Below are positions 37,907-50,649 of a stretch of 64,000 bases of DNA, piece after piece; the first letter of the stretch is position 1, and each line of letters begins with the position of its first letter. Source of the DNA: Thunnus maccoyii (Eukaryota; Chordata; Actinopteri; Scombriformes; Scombridae); contig NC_056536.1 in NCBI RefSeq assembly GCF_910596095.1, positions 15,270,791 through 15,334,790 of the forward strand, given 5' to 3'. A model generated the notes under the pieces. That model made no database searches and had not been told where the DNA came from. It saw nothing but the letters and a program-made list of their open reading frames with translations. The position numbers were made by a program, and so were the translations under genes.

Positions 37907-39757
37907 CATAGACCTGTTAAAGACTGCATGGTGTACCAGATTCTGCTGGGAGACGATGGATACTGTACAGTACAGTATATACAGCACAAACAATAGCCTG
38001 GTTGAAGTCAGTCTCGGTTCAAGCTAGACTTTAGATTCAGTCAGTCTCGGCTGTGACCCCTGATGTGTGCAGTGGAAAGCTAATACTAAAAGCCTAACTG
38101 GGAAACTGTGACATGGGTTCCTCAGGTCTTTGTATATGCTGTATAAAAACACAGTTTTTATTTATTAACAGGTAACAGGAACGACGGGCTCCACTAGCTT
38201 ATTGTGTACTTGCTTCCACACATCAACAATAGTTAAAGGATTACAGGATGTTTTTGTATTTTAAGTCTAACCCTAACTACTATGCATCTTATGTCATTTA
38301 CCATATGTACATTACTGCACTTTAAGTGTGTAAATAGAAGCTTTCATTGATTAAAATGCTGCTGTTGTTGGAGCTTCTGGGTTCAGTGAGTTTTATGTGT
38401 CAGAAAATTAAGTTTGACGATCTACAGATATTACTGCATGTACTGAAGGTTTATAGCATCATATCAAACTATACAAGAGGAAAAAGCTTCATCATAATGG
38501 ATAACACGGTTCCTTTGTTCTTGTACCACCAATCATTATTTAAACATTTATGGTTTTTTGCTCCTGAATAAATCACTTGATGCTTAAAAGGTTTACATAT
38601 ACAAGCTCTTTTATATTTTGTATTATGAAACAATGGTACAAAAAAAACACATCACACGGTATGGGATGAAAATGTGGTACAAATGTATGATATCTGGTGG
38701 TATGGTATTACAGCCCGTATAAACGGTGCAGTTTCATATTTTTATTCAGGATAAAATTTTTCCTCAACTGCTAACAAAACACTGATTAAACATTAATACA
38801 TCCCAATTGTTCTACAAAACCACTGAGGCACTTGCGTTACAGTACTAGAATCTAATTATTCCTGACAACCATAGAAAGGAAGCTCTGTTTTCCTCAAAGT
38901 TTATATAAAGTACCAGGATTTGGTCAATCATTATATTAACAAATATACATTGAATCATAGATTGTTTGACAACCTTATTAAAAGTTCTACAACACTGAAA
39001 AATAGGAAAATTTGGGGATGCTGAAGCAATCTGTTGCAACTATACACACTTCCAAGATATGGATATGAATTCTGTTCAACGTCTTTTTAGTGTTAAAGTT
39101 AAAATCCCTTATCACAAATTTGAACAATGAATAAATCGATGATGTCCAATTTTGATGTGAAATTATAGGATATATCCTACTCATGAATTGTATGATATGG
39201 GTTAAGAACTGACCTGCGGAGGCTTGGATATAATTGGCTGAAGCTCACCATGTATATAAAACTGAGTTGACTGGTGTTTTTGTGCCAAAAATTAAAACCA
39301 CAATCAACATCCTAATGTCTCTTTATAAATCTGAGACGATTAATCATGGTAATCCACATAAATTGCCCACATCGAGATCTGTGGATATTTTATATACAAC
39401 TGTGGTGTTATATTTAAAAAACTGTGCTGTGATGAGCTCGGGACGGTATCTCCAAACCTCAACAGATCAGAGCTGCCCAGGTGAGAGGAAGGAACTCTTC
39501 TGTGTGTGTTTTTGACTGAAATATCCTTTTAAAAGTCTTCCATCTATTCTAGTAGTACTGCTGTGCCAAAGGTGGGCGACGATTATGTACTAAATCATAA
39601 GGAAGCAAATAAACTGCAAACATAGTGCCCAAATATAAAGCATAAACCACAATTTCAGAATGTCTAAATGAAGTCATTAACCAAAATACATTCCTTCAGT
39701 TAAAATGCATAATAAGGTAGAACAGCCCTGTAAACTGAGCCTGAACTTAAAAAGAAA
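37907..39757. other. Receptor 3' UTR and convergent intergenic DNA
   Basis: The receptor 3' UTR probably ends after AATAAA at 38567-38572. The emerin-like gene on the other strand ends at 39758, so the two genes converge here. The open frames seen between are short and AT-driven. Confidence 0.5.
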
Positions 39758-42612
39758 TCATTCTATTCCTTTCATGGATTCATTTGACTCCATATTGGAG
39801 AAAACTAAGTAGAGGAAAACTGCCACAGCCAGGAAGAACACAAACTGAACCCAGAGCGGGATGAGGCGAGACGACTCGGATGCCTTCACGGCGCCTTGAC
39901 CAGATTTCGGGGGCGTCGATTTCACATAGGAGTTTCTGTAAGTGGACGGTGTGTCGTACACGTAGGGTCTGAAAAGGTAGAAGAAGAATTATAACGCTGC
40001 ACCACATGATTAAAACAGTGTCCGTCACAAACTAGCATCAACCAAATGTGACCTTGTCGGGACTTAAAACTCTTTTTTGTTTAAACTAGTATAATGTTGG
40101 TTAAGTCACAGTTGGGCGCCACTGTTCATCTGGTCACTTTTATATCACACGTCACAATTAAATATTATTGTGGTGTGACTTGAAAAACATTGTAATGAGG
40201 TCGTAAGATGCAGCATCCATCCAAATAAATCCAAATAAAATTGAAATCTGATCTGAGATACTGTGTGTGTGATAGAGGTGATTCTTAAAATCTGAAATTT
40301 GCATCATAGTACATTAAAGAAAGAAAGCAAATTTGACCCTTTTACACTTGATTATATTCTTTGACTATAATACACTTACTCGTCAACAAAATCCCTTCCA
40401 CTGTAATCAGGCTTTGACCTCGAGTAGCTCGAGTAGAACGTCCTGTAGAGAGTGACATAAAAAAAAAAGTACATGTGTGAAGGATTTGTGCTCTACTACC
40501 AACTGAGACGACAACAACAGTTTGTATAATTACTGTACAACTTACTCATGATCAAACTCCCTCTCAGAAGACTCCGGTCTTGACCTCATGTAAGTCCCAC
40601 TAGATAGAAAATAAGAAAAAAGTAATAAATAATTCAGACTGATTTGTATTTGATCAACTGAAAGAAAAAGACTAGTGATGAATTATTAGATGTAACAGTA
40701 GAGGATTTGTAAGAGAACTGACCGATCTCCTGAACCGTCACTCCTGAACTGCAAAATAAGAAACAGAGAGGTTATAAGCAATGAAATGTTACAATAATGT
40801 TCATTTAAAAAATGTGTACAACTATAGGTCCAACTGCACTTAACATTAGTATGTTTGCATCTCTGGCCTTCTATGAGTTGCCTTCCTTAATAAGAGTATC
40901 TATTTGTATGTTGTAGAGATTGTGAAGCACTCTGAGACAAACATGACTAAAATATGTACTGTTTTGTTGTCAGAAATTGGTCATTGAAGATATAAGTTTA
41001 GTGGCTAATAGCAAATTTTTTACTGCAGCTCCCCAAGCAGGTGATCAGACTGAGGGAACAACAGTGGACATGAATGACATCACGATGATAGTTATGCACC
41101 AATATGGAATTACGGGCTGATTAGTTTTCTCTTTCGCTGCTTAATGCTCCGCTGTGTTCACCAGCTAGTCGCTAACTTCGTGTGTCTGCTGTTTGGTGCT
41201 GGGCAGGTAGTGTACAGCAGGTTTTTCAAGTTTTTACACTAAACAGCTGCCTGCTGATGAGAGTAAAACAAAAGGAAAGGAAAGCTCTACATTGGATGAT
41301 CATTTTCATCATCAGGATATTTGTTGTGGTCAAGTTTTCTTTGTGTGCATCTTTCCACTCAAGTAATGCAGATAAATAGAGCAAAAGCAGTCTGGCAGTG
41401 TGTGCAGAGATACTTACAGGTGTCCTGTGAACATAGGTGACTTCCTCCTCTGAAATGAAAGCACAAACATTCAGATAAATACCAAGGCATGTGTACATTT
41501 CCATTACAGTCTTTCCTGCAATGGCAGCACAGGAGTTCATTGCCAAGACTGAATTAAACATGACTGTGTTATGTGCTGATAGTCATAGAGCTGAAGAGGT
41601 GGCTATGTTGTTGTGTTGTCAACAGGTCAAGACTGTCAGTGACAAACTGGAGCTTGTCCAAGGGTTAGCCAGTGAGCTAACATTGCGTTTATCTTTATTA
41701 TCTTTAATTCTAAGTTTTTCTGAGTTTGATTCAGAATCCTGTTGTATCATCGTGATGGAAAGTTATCTTCTTTTATCTTATCATGGATGAAAATTGTAGA
41801 ATGTATTATGTTATAATGGCTCAATATAACAGTCATAAATGTAGATTATTAAATACCTCCCATATATTCCCTGCCTTTAAAGGGATACTCCACAGACTTT
41901 GCACATGAAGCTCAAGTCTCATTTTCAGTTTGAGATTTACAGAAATTGAAAGTGGAGGTACTAATGAAAGATGCTATGCATTTCCCAGTGTAGGAATCAG
42001 GGAAGTGGGACATTTCTTTCCAAAAAATGACTCGAACAATTCATCGATTATCACAATAGTTGGCGATTAATTTAACAGTTGACAACTAATCAGTTAATCG
42101 AATTATCGTTGCAGATACAGTTACATCTGGGCACAGATTTTGACCATCCTTATTTTAATCTGTCTCTCTCAAGAGGCCAACAACCTCCTGAAGTCCAAAA
42201 CTAAACTCCTAGTTTAGTGTAATGTATAATAAAATGAAGCTACAGTACAGAAACATGATGAAAAGTGTGAAATAAAAGTTACCCTCTTCTCTGTAGAAGG
42301 TTTTATCAGGTGATTGTTTAGGTCGTTTTCCTTTAGCCATGGCTTCTTTCAGCTTCCTCTCATACAGACTTCTGGTGGACTCTGAACACAGTGAGGGTCG
42401 CACAGTGAACAAAGATGGACACAAAACCACAGAAAAGCAAACACTACTACAGCTGTATAGAGGGAAGGCCCGTGTAGTTAGCTGGCAGGCACGTTGATTC
42501 AAAGTTAACAATTCAATCTGTGCGACTCACCGACCACTGGACCATGTTTGATCCCGTATTCGTCGAGCAGGTCGCTTATCTCCTGCGCGGACTTACTGCT
42601 CAGCGCGGACAT
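39758..42612 (-). CDS. emd: Emerin-like LEM-domain inner nuclear membrane protein
   Basis: Emerin binds BAF through its LEM domain and anchors chromatin and lamins at the inner nuclear membrane. Seven exons (minus strand order 42531-42612, 42283-42381, 41418-41449, 40723-40748, 40546-40599, 40380-40442, 39758-39968) join in phase to 188 residues. The LEM domain is at residues 1-45: ISDLLDEYGIKHGPVVGESTRSLYERKL, whose GPVVG/STRxLYEKKL signature is that of emerin. The middle is Ser/Tyr/Arg-rich with repeated RSRPESS and SYSRSKPD segments. One hydrophobic segment (about 156-175, LWVQFVFFLAVAVFLYLVF) near the C-terminus makes it tail-anchored. It is shorter than human emerin (254). LEMD1 is the alternative; the close dnase1l1-like gene, as at human Xq28, favours emd. 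Confidence 0.82.
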
Positions 42613-42799
42613 GTTGAAAACTGGATTTATTGGTCGTTTCTATTTATGTGTTTGGCTGTTTTCTAAAGTTCTTGTTTCGGTTGAGTGGTACACAGTTTCA
42701 GTTACTGAAAATGATAACAACCATGACTCCTCCTCCTCCGATAAAGACCGGAAGCTCGTTTCGTCGCGCGGGACGATCCTCTGTGGAGTCGAGAGTCGA

Positions 42800-43015
42800 A
42801 CGCCGTTTTTTTTTTCCTAAGATAGCGAAGTACGCACCCGCCCTACTCTGCCTCTGATTGGCTTACCCTGATATTCTTATCCTAACTTTAACCAATCTCA
42901 CTCATCATGCTTAAATCTAGCCAATCCAACCATCGAAGGCCACGAGTATTAGCCAATCAGAGGCAGAGTAGGGCGGGTCATTATTTTGCCATCCTAGGAA
43001 AAAAAAGGGTGAACG
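42800..43015. promoter_or_regulatory. emd: emd promoter: perfect 28-bp inverted repeat with four CCAAT boxes
   Basis: The arms 42836-42863 and 42951-42978 are exact reverse complements over 28 bases and each contains a CCAAT box and a GGGCGGG/CCCGCCC GC box. Outside the arms the pairing continues imperfectly (poly-T with CCTAAGAT on the left, ATCCTAGG with poly-A on the right). Two more CCAAT motifs lie in the 87-bp loop. The boxes start at 42857, 42892, 42921 and 42953, spaced about 35, 29 and 32 bp, as in NF-Y promoters. It lies about 220 bp upstream of the emd start codon. Confidence 0.7.
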
Positions 43016-44542
43016 GTAGCTTGGAAACATGCAGACTGAACCCCGCCCTTGTTTGTTGAACCAACCATAAAGAGCATTCGCACCCTCACTCAAATTATAC
43101 GTAATTTCCGCTTCCTTTTGACAAAACATTTTATTTTTAAATTTTTTTTTATTGAAAAGGATTCATTTACAAACATGGCATAGAAACCAACTACAATACA
43201 CTCCTCTTAACATACAGGGCATATTAGATAAGAAAGATAAATTATATAAAATAATAATGTAATAACGTAAATAATAATAGAAAATAAATAAATAAAAAAA
43301 CTACTCAATAACAATCGTAATAATAATAAATCTGCACTCTTCCTTAGTTTTTCTAAAGGTCATCAGATATTTTCATTGATTGTCTTCAGGGCCCCTTTTA
43401 AAAACAGGAGAAAAGGAGTTTCATTTTCCTCCAACTTTTTCCTTTTATGGTTTCTTTCTTTTAATTAGGTTTGTTTCCAGAAGCGACGCAGCGCCTCCAG
43501 CAGGCTCATGATAATATTACTTAATGATAGTAAAGTTCATGTAAATGTTAATATTAATACTACTAGTGGTGGAACTTTCTTTTAAAGATGTTATAATATA
43601 TTTTGAATGTAAAGACCCTGAAATTGTTTTTCATTGTTATGTGATAATTATAATAGGTAAGTTTTTTATTCACAAATGTCGTTTTTCAAAGAAATTACCA
43701 ATATTTTCTCTGTTCCTTCATGATTTCACATATATTTTGAACTATCTAAAATCTCTTCAAAACAAAAAAAGTATATGTACCATCGATTATTGTAATTACA
43801 TTTTTGAAAACATATAGAGTTGCCTTTATTTTATTTTAATGTATCTATTTACTGTATTTATCATTATTATTATTATTTTTTATTGTTATTGTCCTTGTTT
43901 GTCAATTTTGTATTTCCTGTTATAACACTTGATTTTTAATTAATTATTTAATTTAATTTCAGTTCACAATGGTGAACATTTGGACTTTGATGAAACTGAA
44001 TGTGTTATGATAAAGTCTAAAAAAAAAATACAAGTAAAAGTTCTTCCTTCAAAATTGCACAAAAGTAAAAGTATTATCAGTTAAATTTACTCACAGTATG
44101 AAAAATAAGTAGTCATTATGCAGAATGTCATATTATTATTGACATTACATGATTCTATTATTATTACTGATGCATTAACTTGTAACCAGCATTTAAATGT
44201 TGTACCTGGTCAAAGTGGACCTCAGTGTAAACCCTATACATAGCCTACTGTTGCAGTTTTATCTGTAACTTTGCATACATTTATCATATTTTTTTGTATA
44301 TAAAACCTTTATCTTACATAAAAGTGAGAACATGACTTATGTACAGTTCATACAAAAAAGGCAGCATGATTTTTAACAAAGATAGATATTTATTTAACAC
44401 AAAATTGCATATTACAGATGTCAGGTCACAACTTTCAGCCTCTATCACTTTACAATGTATTTTTACAATTTAATATTGTCTCTTTTTTTTTCTTTCATCA
44501 TTTGTAAGCATATAAACAAGTTTTAATGACCAAAAATTAGCT
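43016..44542. other. Intergenic AT-rich DNA with a hAT-MITE fragment
   Basis: No supported exon. About 44010-44260 resembles the inside of the AAGTAAAAGTA hAT-type MITE seen whole at 59.1 kb (ACAAGTAAAAG, CATTATGCAGAATGTCATATTATTATTG). The acidic-protein gene has a possible polyadenylation signal at 44389-44394 (minus-strand AATAAA). Confidence 0.5.
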
Positions 44543-47500
44543 TTAGCCCTCAAAGAAGTCAACTTGGCTGAGCCAGTCGGCCTGGTCTGTGGCCAACCAG
44601 AACATCAGCAGTCCCATCAGTATCACCAGACCCATCTTCAGTGTCAGCTTCAGCATGTTGAGACACTGTGGGAACAAAGGACAAGTCAGAGAGGTAAAAT
44701 AATGAACAAGGTGAATGTTCAGTAACAGTCTGTGAGTACACACCTTGTGTTTTCTGGTGCAAATCTGTGTGTTGCTGAGATCTGGTGCACTCTCTGGTAG
44801 CTGAAAGTTTGAGGGATCACAAGCTGGTTCCACTTGCGGGGTGTTGTCAGGCTCCCTCAATTCCTGCGTGGGCAAAGACAAAGCAGCAGGCCCGTTGGTA
44901 GGGGGGGTACATCTTGGGTCCCCCTCACCCGTCCCACCACGCATATATGCCATGGATTGGTGCTAGATTGGAGCAGTCAGAGAGATGATTTGCCAAACTC
45001 TTGCAAGATTTGTACACTAACCTTAGCTTTTACCTAACCCTAACTTTAAGCCTAAGCACATTTATGTGCCTTCACAGTACAAGCAGCCATTAGCCATCAG
45101 CTAACGACCCAGACGGTTGTTCTGCTAGGGAAAAAAATAGCTGTTATGCGCATGTTTTGACAGACCCCTTGTTTCTGTATGTCTCTTAGTTACTTTCTCT
45201 TGTCATGGGCGAAATGTATTTCTGTCTCTGTCCACCGTTTTATAAAATGTATAATTTTACTTAAAAGTAGCGCTAACACTAGCTGGCGGCTAATTTAGTT
45301 CATCCCACTTGATGGCCCCCGACATCGTGGCATTTTGGTGAAATTAATCAGCTTCACCAACATTCTTGTTTTTGCTCATTAAGTTTGTATTAGAAAATAC
45401 TTGTGCTACGCTGTGATGTGCTCTGACACAGACATTGAGTGAACCCTTTTTCTGTTAAGAGTCTGTAATTAACAAGTTTGTAATGTGTTGTTGTATTAAA
45501 GCAGGGGTTGTTAAGCAGTGGTATTGGTCTGCCGCCCCTCCCTTTTCCATTTGTTCTAGTTACAGACCGCAGTTAAACAATGAAGTGTGTGTGTGTGTGT
45601 GTGTTTCCACGTGTGCACATATGTGTCCACATGCAAATGATCCTATTCTTACCTCAGTTGTTTCTGCAGAGTTCAGGTCCTCCTCCCCCTCTGTAGAGCT
45701 GCTGAGTGAATCTCTGTCGCTGCTGAGGATGCAGGAAGCAGACGCAGTTTTTTGGTTGTAATTATTATTCAAGAAAATCTATATTAGGAATTCTCCTTAC
45801 CTTTCAGTTTCATAGTGAATGACTTCAGACAATGGATCTGTACAAAACTGCACTTTTATCTGCCTCCCTAAAAAAATGCACAAATGGAAACAGATGAATT
45901 TTGGAATAAAAACACTTTGAGAATTACTCTGTAACCTAATGAAGACTACACCTATCTCATGTACACTCACCCTCTCTTCCATTCTCCCCGTTGCTATCAT
46001 CGTAAAACCTGTAGAAAGCCTTGATTCTCTCCTGTTCTTGTTCCCAGTTCCTGTCGTCTTCGTACTCGTCATCTCCTAATTGTCCCAGCTCAGAGATCCC
46101 AGAGGCTTCAAGTTCAGTGTTGAAGAAGAAGCTGTCATCCAGGGATCCCTGGTTAGAAGGGCTTGTGGTTGTAGCACCCTCTCTCTGAACTGCTGAGTAG
46201 TTGCTGACGTCTTCTGCAGGACACTGAGTCAAATCTGAAGACAGTATTTCCGCTCCGTCTGTGTCCTCTTTGGTTAGCAGGTCTTGAAAAAGAGGGGAGT
46301 CAGCTGTTAAGACGTTGAGGTCCCAGCTAACGTTGAAAGCTGCTGAATCTGGTCTGTCGTAGTAATGCCTGACGTGATGGTCCTCAGAGACGCTCCACCT
46401 GGAGAACTCTGCACTGCTCCCACTGTAAAGACGAGTGTCCTCCAGTTGCTTGTTGTTTTCGGGATCTTGTAGACTCATGTTATATGAGAATTCCTCATCA
46501 CTTCTCCTCACTCGGACCTCATCGTCACTGGAGCTGTAGGAGTCACTCTCACTCGTCTCACTTCCATCATCACACCCTGTCACCGCTGCATCGCCTATCA
46601 CGCGCTCCACATACTCTATTTTTTCTCCACTTGCCTCACCCTGGCCCCTGAACCTATCAGCATCCATCTCTAAATCTCTGCTGTACAGATACCCATCTCC
46701 CTCCTCATCAGTGTCCTCAGCTTTTTCCGTCCATGTTACATCTGTCACTGCTCTTTCCAGGCCGGTGCTCTGCTTTGCATTTGAACTGAGGCCGGATGCA
46801 CATGATGAAGCATTTAACTGATAATTTTCTTGATTTTTGTCTCCATCTTCTACATATTCGCATGAAGAAAAGTCTGAGGGATAATCTGCAAAGCTTTCCC
46901 CTGCCTCTTGGTGCTCCTCCCCTGAGAAATCTTTCATTTTCTCCACATTTTCTTCAGTGTCAACTTCAGCAATGAGATCCTGCAGATTTTCCACTGATAA
47001 ATCTGGAAACTCCAAAGTGGTTTTTGCCGGCTCATCTCTGTAAGGATTTTCAACCTCCTGCTCAAAGCACTGAGCAAGAAAATGTTGCTCTTGTTCAATT
47101 TTCATGACCTCACACTCAGAATCAGATGAATCTTGCTTCTTTTCCTCTCCCTCTTGCTCATCCTCTTCAATCTCATCACCTTTTATTATCACCTCACTGC
47201 CACGTCCAGGGACTCTCTCAAAGTAGGACACCTCCTCATCACTCTCACCTTGCTCCTCGTTTCTAACTTGAGGGTTTTCAGTACTCTCCGGAGCCAGAGG
47301 TTGTCCCTCAGCAAAGATCCTGTCCTCTTTATTACCATCATGGAACTCGTCACCACAGTGAACCGACATCAGCAAATCCCCTGGCCTCTCTCCCGTCCCC
47401 TTATCCTCTTCTTCATCATCTTCATCCCCTCCAGAGACAGAACCTTCCTCTTCGGATTCCCCATCTGAGCTTGTGTACTCCTCCTCTGGCGTTTTGTCCA

Positions 47501-47905
47501 CGCTCATGACTCCTGCACCTTGAAAATCCTCCTTGGCATCAGACAGCTCTTCATCAACATTTTCAGCCATGCATGTATCTAAAGTTGCTTTGCTTGACAA
47601 AACTGTGTCACCAGTTGCTTCCTGGTGCAGAGCTCTGACTTCCTTTGTTGGCAAGTTTTCATGAGAGATGCCTATCTTGTCTTCATCAAACTTTTCATCA
47701 AAATTTAAATTCTCAAAGTCCAAATCTCCATCAGGGAACGATGGAACAGATGTCTCTGTAACAACATCATTATTTGCTGATTAAAAACTTATCAATAGTA
47801 AAAAAAACAAACACTGCAATTGCATGAAAAAAGAAAAAAAAAATACAGACTACATTTCTTACCTGCAAATGCATCAGAAAGAAGATCAGCAAAACTTTGT
47901 TCCAT
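44543..47905 (-). CDS. Large acidic, mostly disordered tail-anchored protein, unrecognised
   Basis: Six exons (47863-47905, 45971-47755, 45801-45867, 45653-45722, 44744-44863, 44543-44665) join in phase to 735 residues. The start MEQSFADLLSDAFA is the only short ordered-looking N-terminal piece. The 1.8-kb second exon encodes a low-complexity chain very rich in Glu, Asp and Ser, with the better-ordered stretch DRNWEQEQERIKAFYRFYDD at its end. The next exon gives RQIKVQFCTDPLSEVIHYE, in which KVQF (about 614-617) fits the degenerate PP1-docking motif [R/K]VxF. The last 40 residues hold one membrane segment (about 706-720, MGLVILMGLLMFWLA) and a 15-residue end, so the protein is predicted tail-anchored with its acidic chain in the cytosol or nucleoplasm. 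I do not recognise a family; PP1 binding is a guess from the motif. Confidence 0.75.
45587..45604. repeat. (TG)n microsatellite
   Basis: Nine TG units in an intron of the acidic tail-anchored gene. Confidence 0.85.
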
Positions 47906-48005
47906 CTTTGCAAATAGACAAAGCAATAGTTCTTAGTTATATCAAGACAAACATTACTGCATTGCCACAGATAATCTCTTCTCTCGGAAAGGAAGAGCGC
48001 ATGAA

Positions 48006-48502
48006 GTAAGTCTCATCTGTTACCGCTGCAAGTGGCTTCCTGTCAGACAGACGGCACATAAATCGCACTCTATAAGCAATACATTTGGTGAAATATATGA
48101 CTCTAAACATCTACTTTATGTAAGCCTACCGTAAAACTGAAGCAGATCAAAAAGGTGATCAGGAAGTCTCTCTGAAAGGTGCAATAACAAAAAGTGATGT
48201 TCTGTGTTTTCTGTTGCTGCAGGAACGTACCTTCATGAGCTAAAGTAATGATGTCAGCTTTGATGTGGTTTTGGTTTCAGACGCACAATATAAACTCCAG
48301 CAGTCAAACAGGCAGTTCCTCTGTGCTTAAGTAACTCATGTTTTATTGGTGAGAGCAGTGCTACTTTTATGATGAGTTAGAGTCAATATAAAATATTCTG
48401 TTAGGCACTTTAATTTATTTTTGCAGCTAAAATCAAGTAAAACTACAGTTGAATCTAAAAAGTCCTTGAAGTCCTGGTGTGTTGTTGATGGTCCTGAGCG
48501 GT
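48006..48502. other. Short intergenic stretch between two minus-strand genes
   Basis: It holds the upstream region of the acidic-protein gene and the 3' UTR of the nuclease gene. TTTATT at 48414-48419 reads AATAAA on the minus strand and is the likely nuclease polyadenylation signal. Confidence 0.45.
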
Positions 48503-50443
48503 CTACAGTTCATGGCGGAGGAGGTAGCGGTGGTTGGGCTTCAGGTCGACTTCTACAGGAAAATGATCGCTCACTTCTAGAGCCTGTGGTGCCACCAAAA
48601 GAACAAGGTTAATGTCCATGTCACGTATAAACCTGAACTTGTAGTTTCTAAAGAAAGGTACGTTTTTGACATGTTTACCTCCTCCTCCGTGAGATGGAAA
48701 CTCTCTTTAAAGTTGAACGGTTGAGCTGAACCTGGCACTATACTGGAAATAATCTCCCGTCCATGGACAATGATCCTGTTTTGGGATGAATAAAACCAAA
48801 CTGTCTCTGTAAGACATAATCCTGTCTGCAGAAAAAAGTCCACATAGGGTGATATCATGTGAAAAATGTGTCATCATTATAACAGAGTATGTATACAACA
48901 CTCACACTGCACAGGAATAATAAGATTAATCCCAGTAATTCAGTTTTCAGCAGTCACCGACCTGTCATATGCACAGTGTGTCTTTTCACGGACAGTAGTG
49001 TCTTGCTCATCTCCAATTAACCAGCGAAATTTAGGGTCACTTCTCAAGCGCACAGCTCTCCAGCCCTTGATGGTGACATAGTTGCAGCCGGCGTTGAGGT
49101 CCCCCAGGATCATCACGTTCTGGGTGAATCAAAAGAAGCAAAAAGGGGAAATTCAACAGATTGAAATTACTCACAAATTTCATCATAAATGGAAGAGAGA
49201 AACCATTGATGATGGTGATAAGGATGTGGTTCAACCTACATCAGTCTTCCACTTCTTGTAAATTTCTCTGAAGACAGTATAAAGTTCATCCATCTCCTTC
49301 ATGGCAGTTTTGGGACATGTGTGCTGGCCAATCAGGATGAAATCCTTCACCACTGAGAAACACAAGACAGTTACAAGACATCTTTGGTGAAGACATGCTC
49401 TCGAGTGTCCCAGTCTTATCCTGGTTTTGATGCTATTCGGATATGACGTTTGCATTGATCATAAGGACATAATTCAGATATTATCCAGGTTTCTGTCAGC
49501 GTAGGTGCAGGTTTCTCCTTTACTCACCTGCACACATGACAGGGAATAATTAGAAACCTGGATAAGATGTTTTATTCCTGTTGGCATATCCAGGTTTCTC
49601 AAAATTAGAATAAGGGGTTATTCAGGTTCCTGAAACCAGGATATGATGTTTGCATGCACAGAACATGGATAACCAGGATACTAGATGTCTTTCAGCTCAT
49701 CTTACATGTTGTGGGGGAGTGAAAGCGAACGATGAAAGGCTCTCTGGAGAAGACATCCGTTTCATTGGTCCCCTCTGCCTCTAGTTTAGGATACTGATAC
49801 TGCTCTTTGATCTTTAGCACATTGTTCCTGGAGATGATGAGAGAAGATGAAGAGGACGTTGAGGATGACGCTGAACTGACCGTTTACAGAAACGCATTAT
49901 GTTTGATATGTGTTACCTGTAAATGTAGACATACTGCTCCTTGTAGGTCTTCCTCCCCAGCCTCTCGCTTTCCACATAAGAATATGAGTTTGATTTGTCA
50001 AACCTGGTGACAAAAATCATAAATGATGTAACATTACAGTTAAAGTTGTTCATGTTATGGATGCTGTGGATGTGACAGATAATGATAATGATGATAATGA
50101 CAAAAGCATGTACCTGTTAAGATCTTTAACCAAGGCTCGGATTGCTTCTCCTTTAGAGTCTCGTACCTCCTGAATGAGACACAAGTCACACCGGGAAAGA
50201 ATCTTGGGAGCAAAACAAACATAAAAAGATTCATCAGCTGTCTAGTTTTTTATGGATGTTGCTGTCATGTATCATTTTGTACACGTACAACTGTGATTCT
50301 ACCTTTTGTAGAATCCCCATAACCTTCTTATTGTTTGCCTTTGATTCGCCGAAGCTCTGAACATTGAAAGCGCAGATTTTCAAGGAAAGTGTGACGTTCA
50401 GCACACACAGCCCCACAACAAACAGCAGAACTGCAGTCCTCAT
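48503..50443 (-). CDS. dnase1l1: Deoxyribonuclease I-like 1, secreted endonuclease
   Basis: Divalent-cation dependent endonuclease that cuts double-stranded DNA. Eight exons (50303-50443, 50114-50202, 49917-50003, 49706-49827, 49240-49352, 48962-49119, 48679-48775, 48503-48583) join in phase to 295 residues. A signal peptide MRTAVLLFVVGLCVLNVTLS leads into LKICAFNVQSFGESK. The catalytic set is complete: Glu in CDLCLIQEV, His in FILIGQHTCPKT, Asp in MILGDLNAGCNYV and His in LEVSDHFPVEV. The end EVDLKPNHRYLLRHEL lacks the hydrophobic tail seen in mammalian DNASE1L1. A non-coding exon probably lies at about 50569-50640, with a donor GTAAG on the minus strand. Closeness to emd supports dnase1l1; a fish dnase1l4-type paralogue is possible. 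Confidence 0.87.
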
Positions 50444-50649
50444 CTTGCACAGGATTACCACTCTGTAAGTAAAAGTTTGGTCAAAAGAGTTTGGCAAGAT
50501 CCCCTTTGTCATGTTGGGAAACATTGTACAAAAACCTGAAGGCACAGTACATACTTGGCAGCCTCTTACCTTCAGCGCCAGTTTCACCAGGAGACTGACC
50601 TCAGTCCAGCAAAGATCCATCTCTTCAATGACCTGCGGTCTATTTGGGG

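Noticed and set aside
47133-47468. 111-codon + strand frame opposite the acidic gene
   Set aside because: Shadow of the Glu/Asp-rich coding exon, read antisense as Leu/Ile/Phe-rich; no independent support.
50303-50620. Longer N-terminus for the nuclease starting MDLCWTEVS
   Set aside because: That frame runs through what looks like a 5' UTR exon, its donor and an intron; the ATG at 50443 gives a proper signal peptide.
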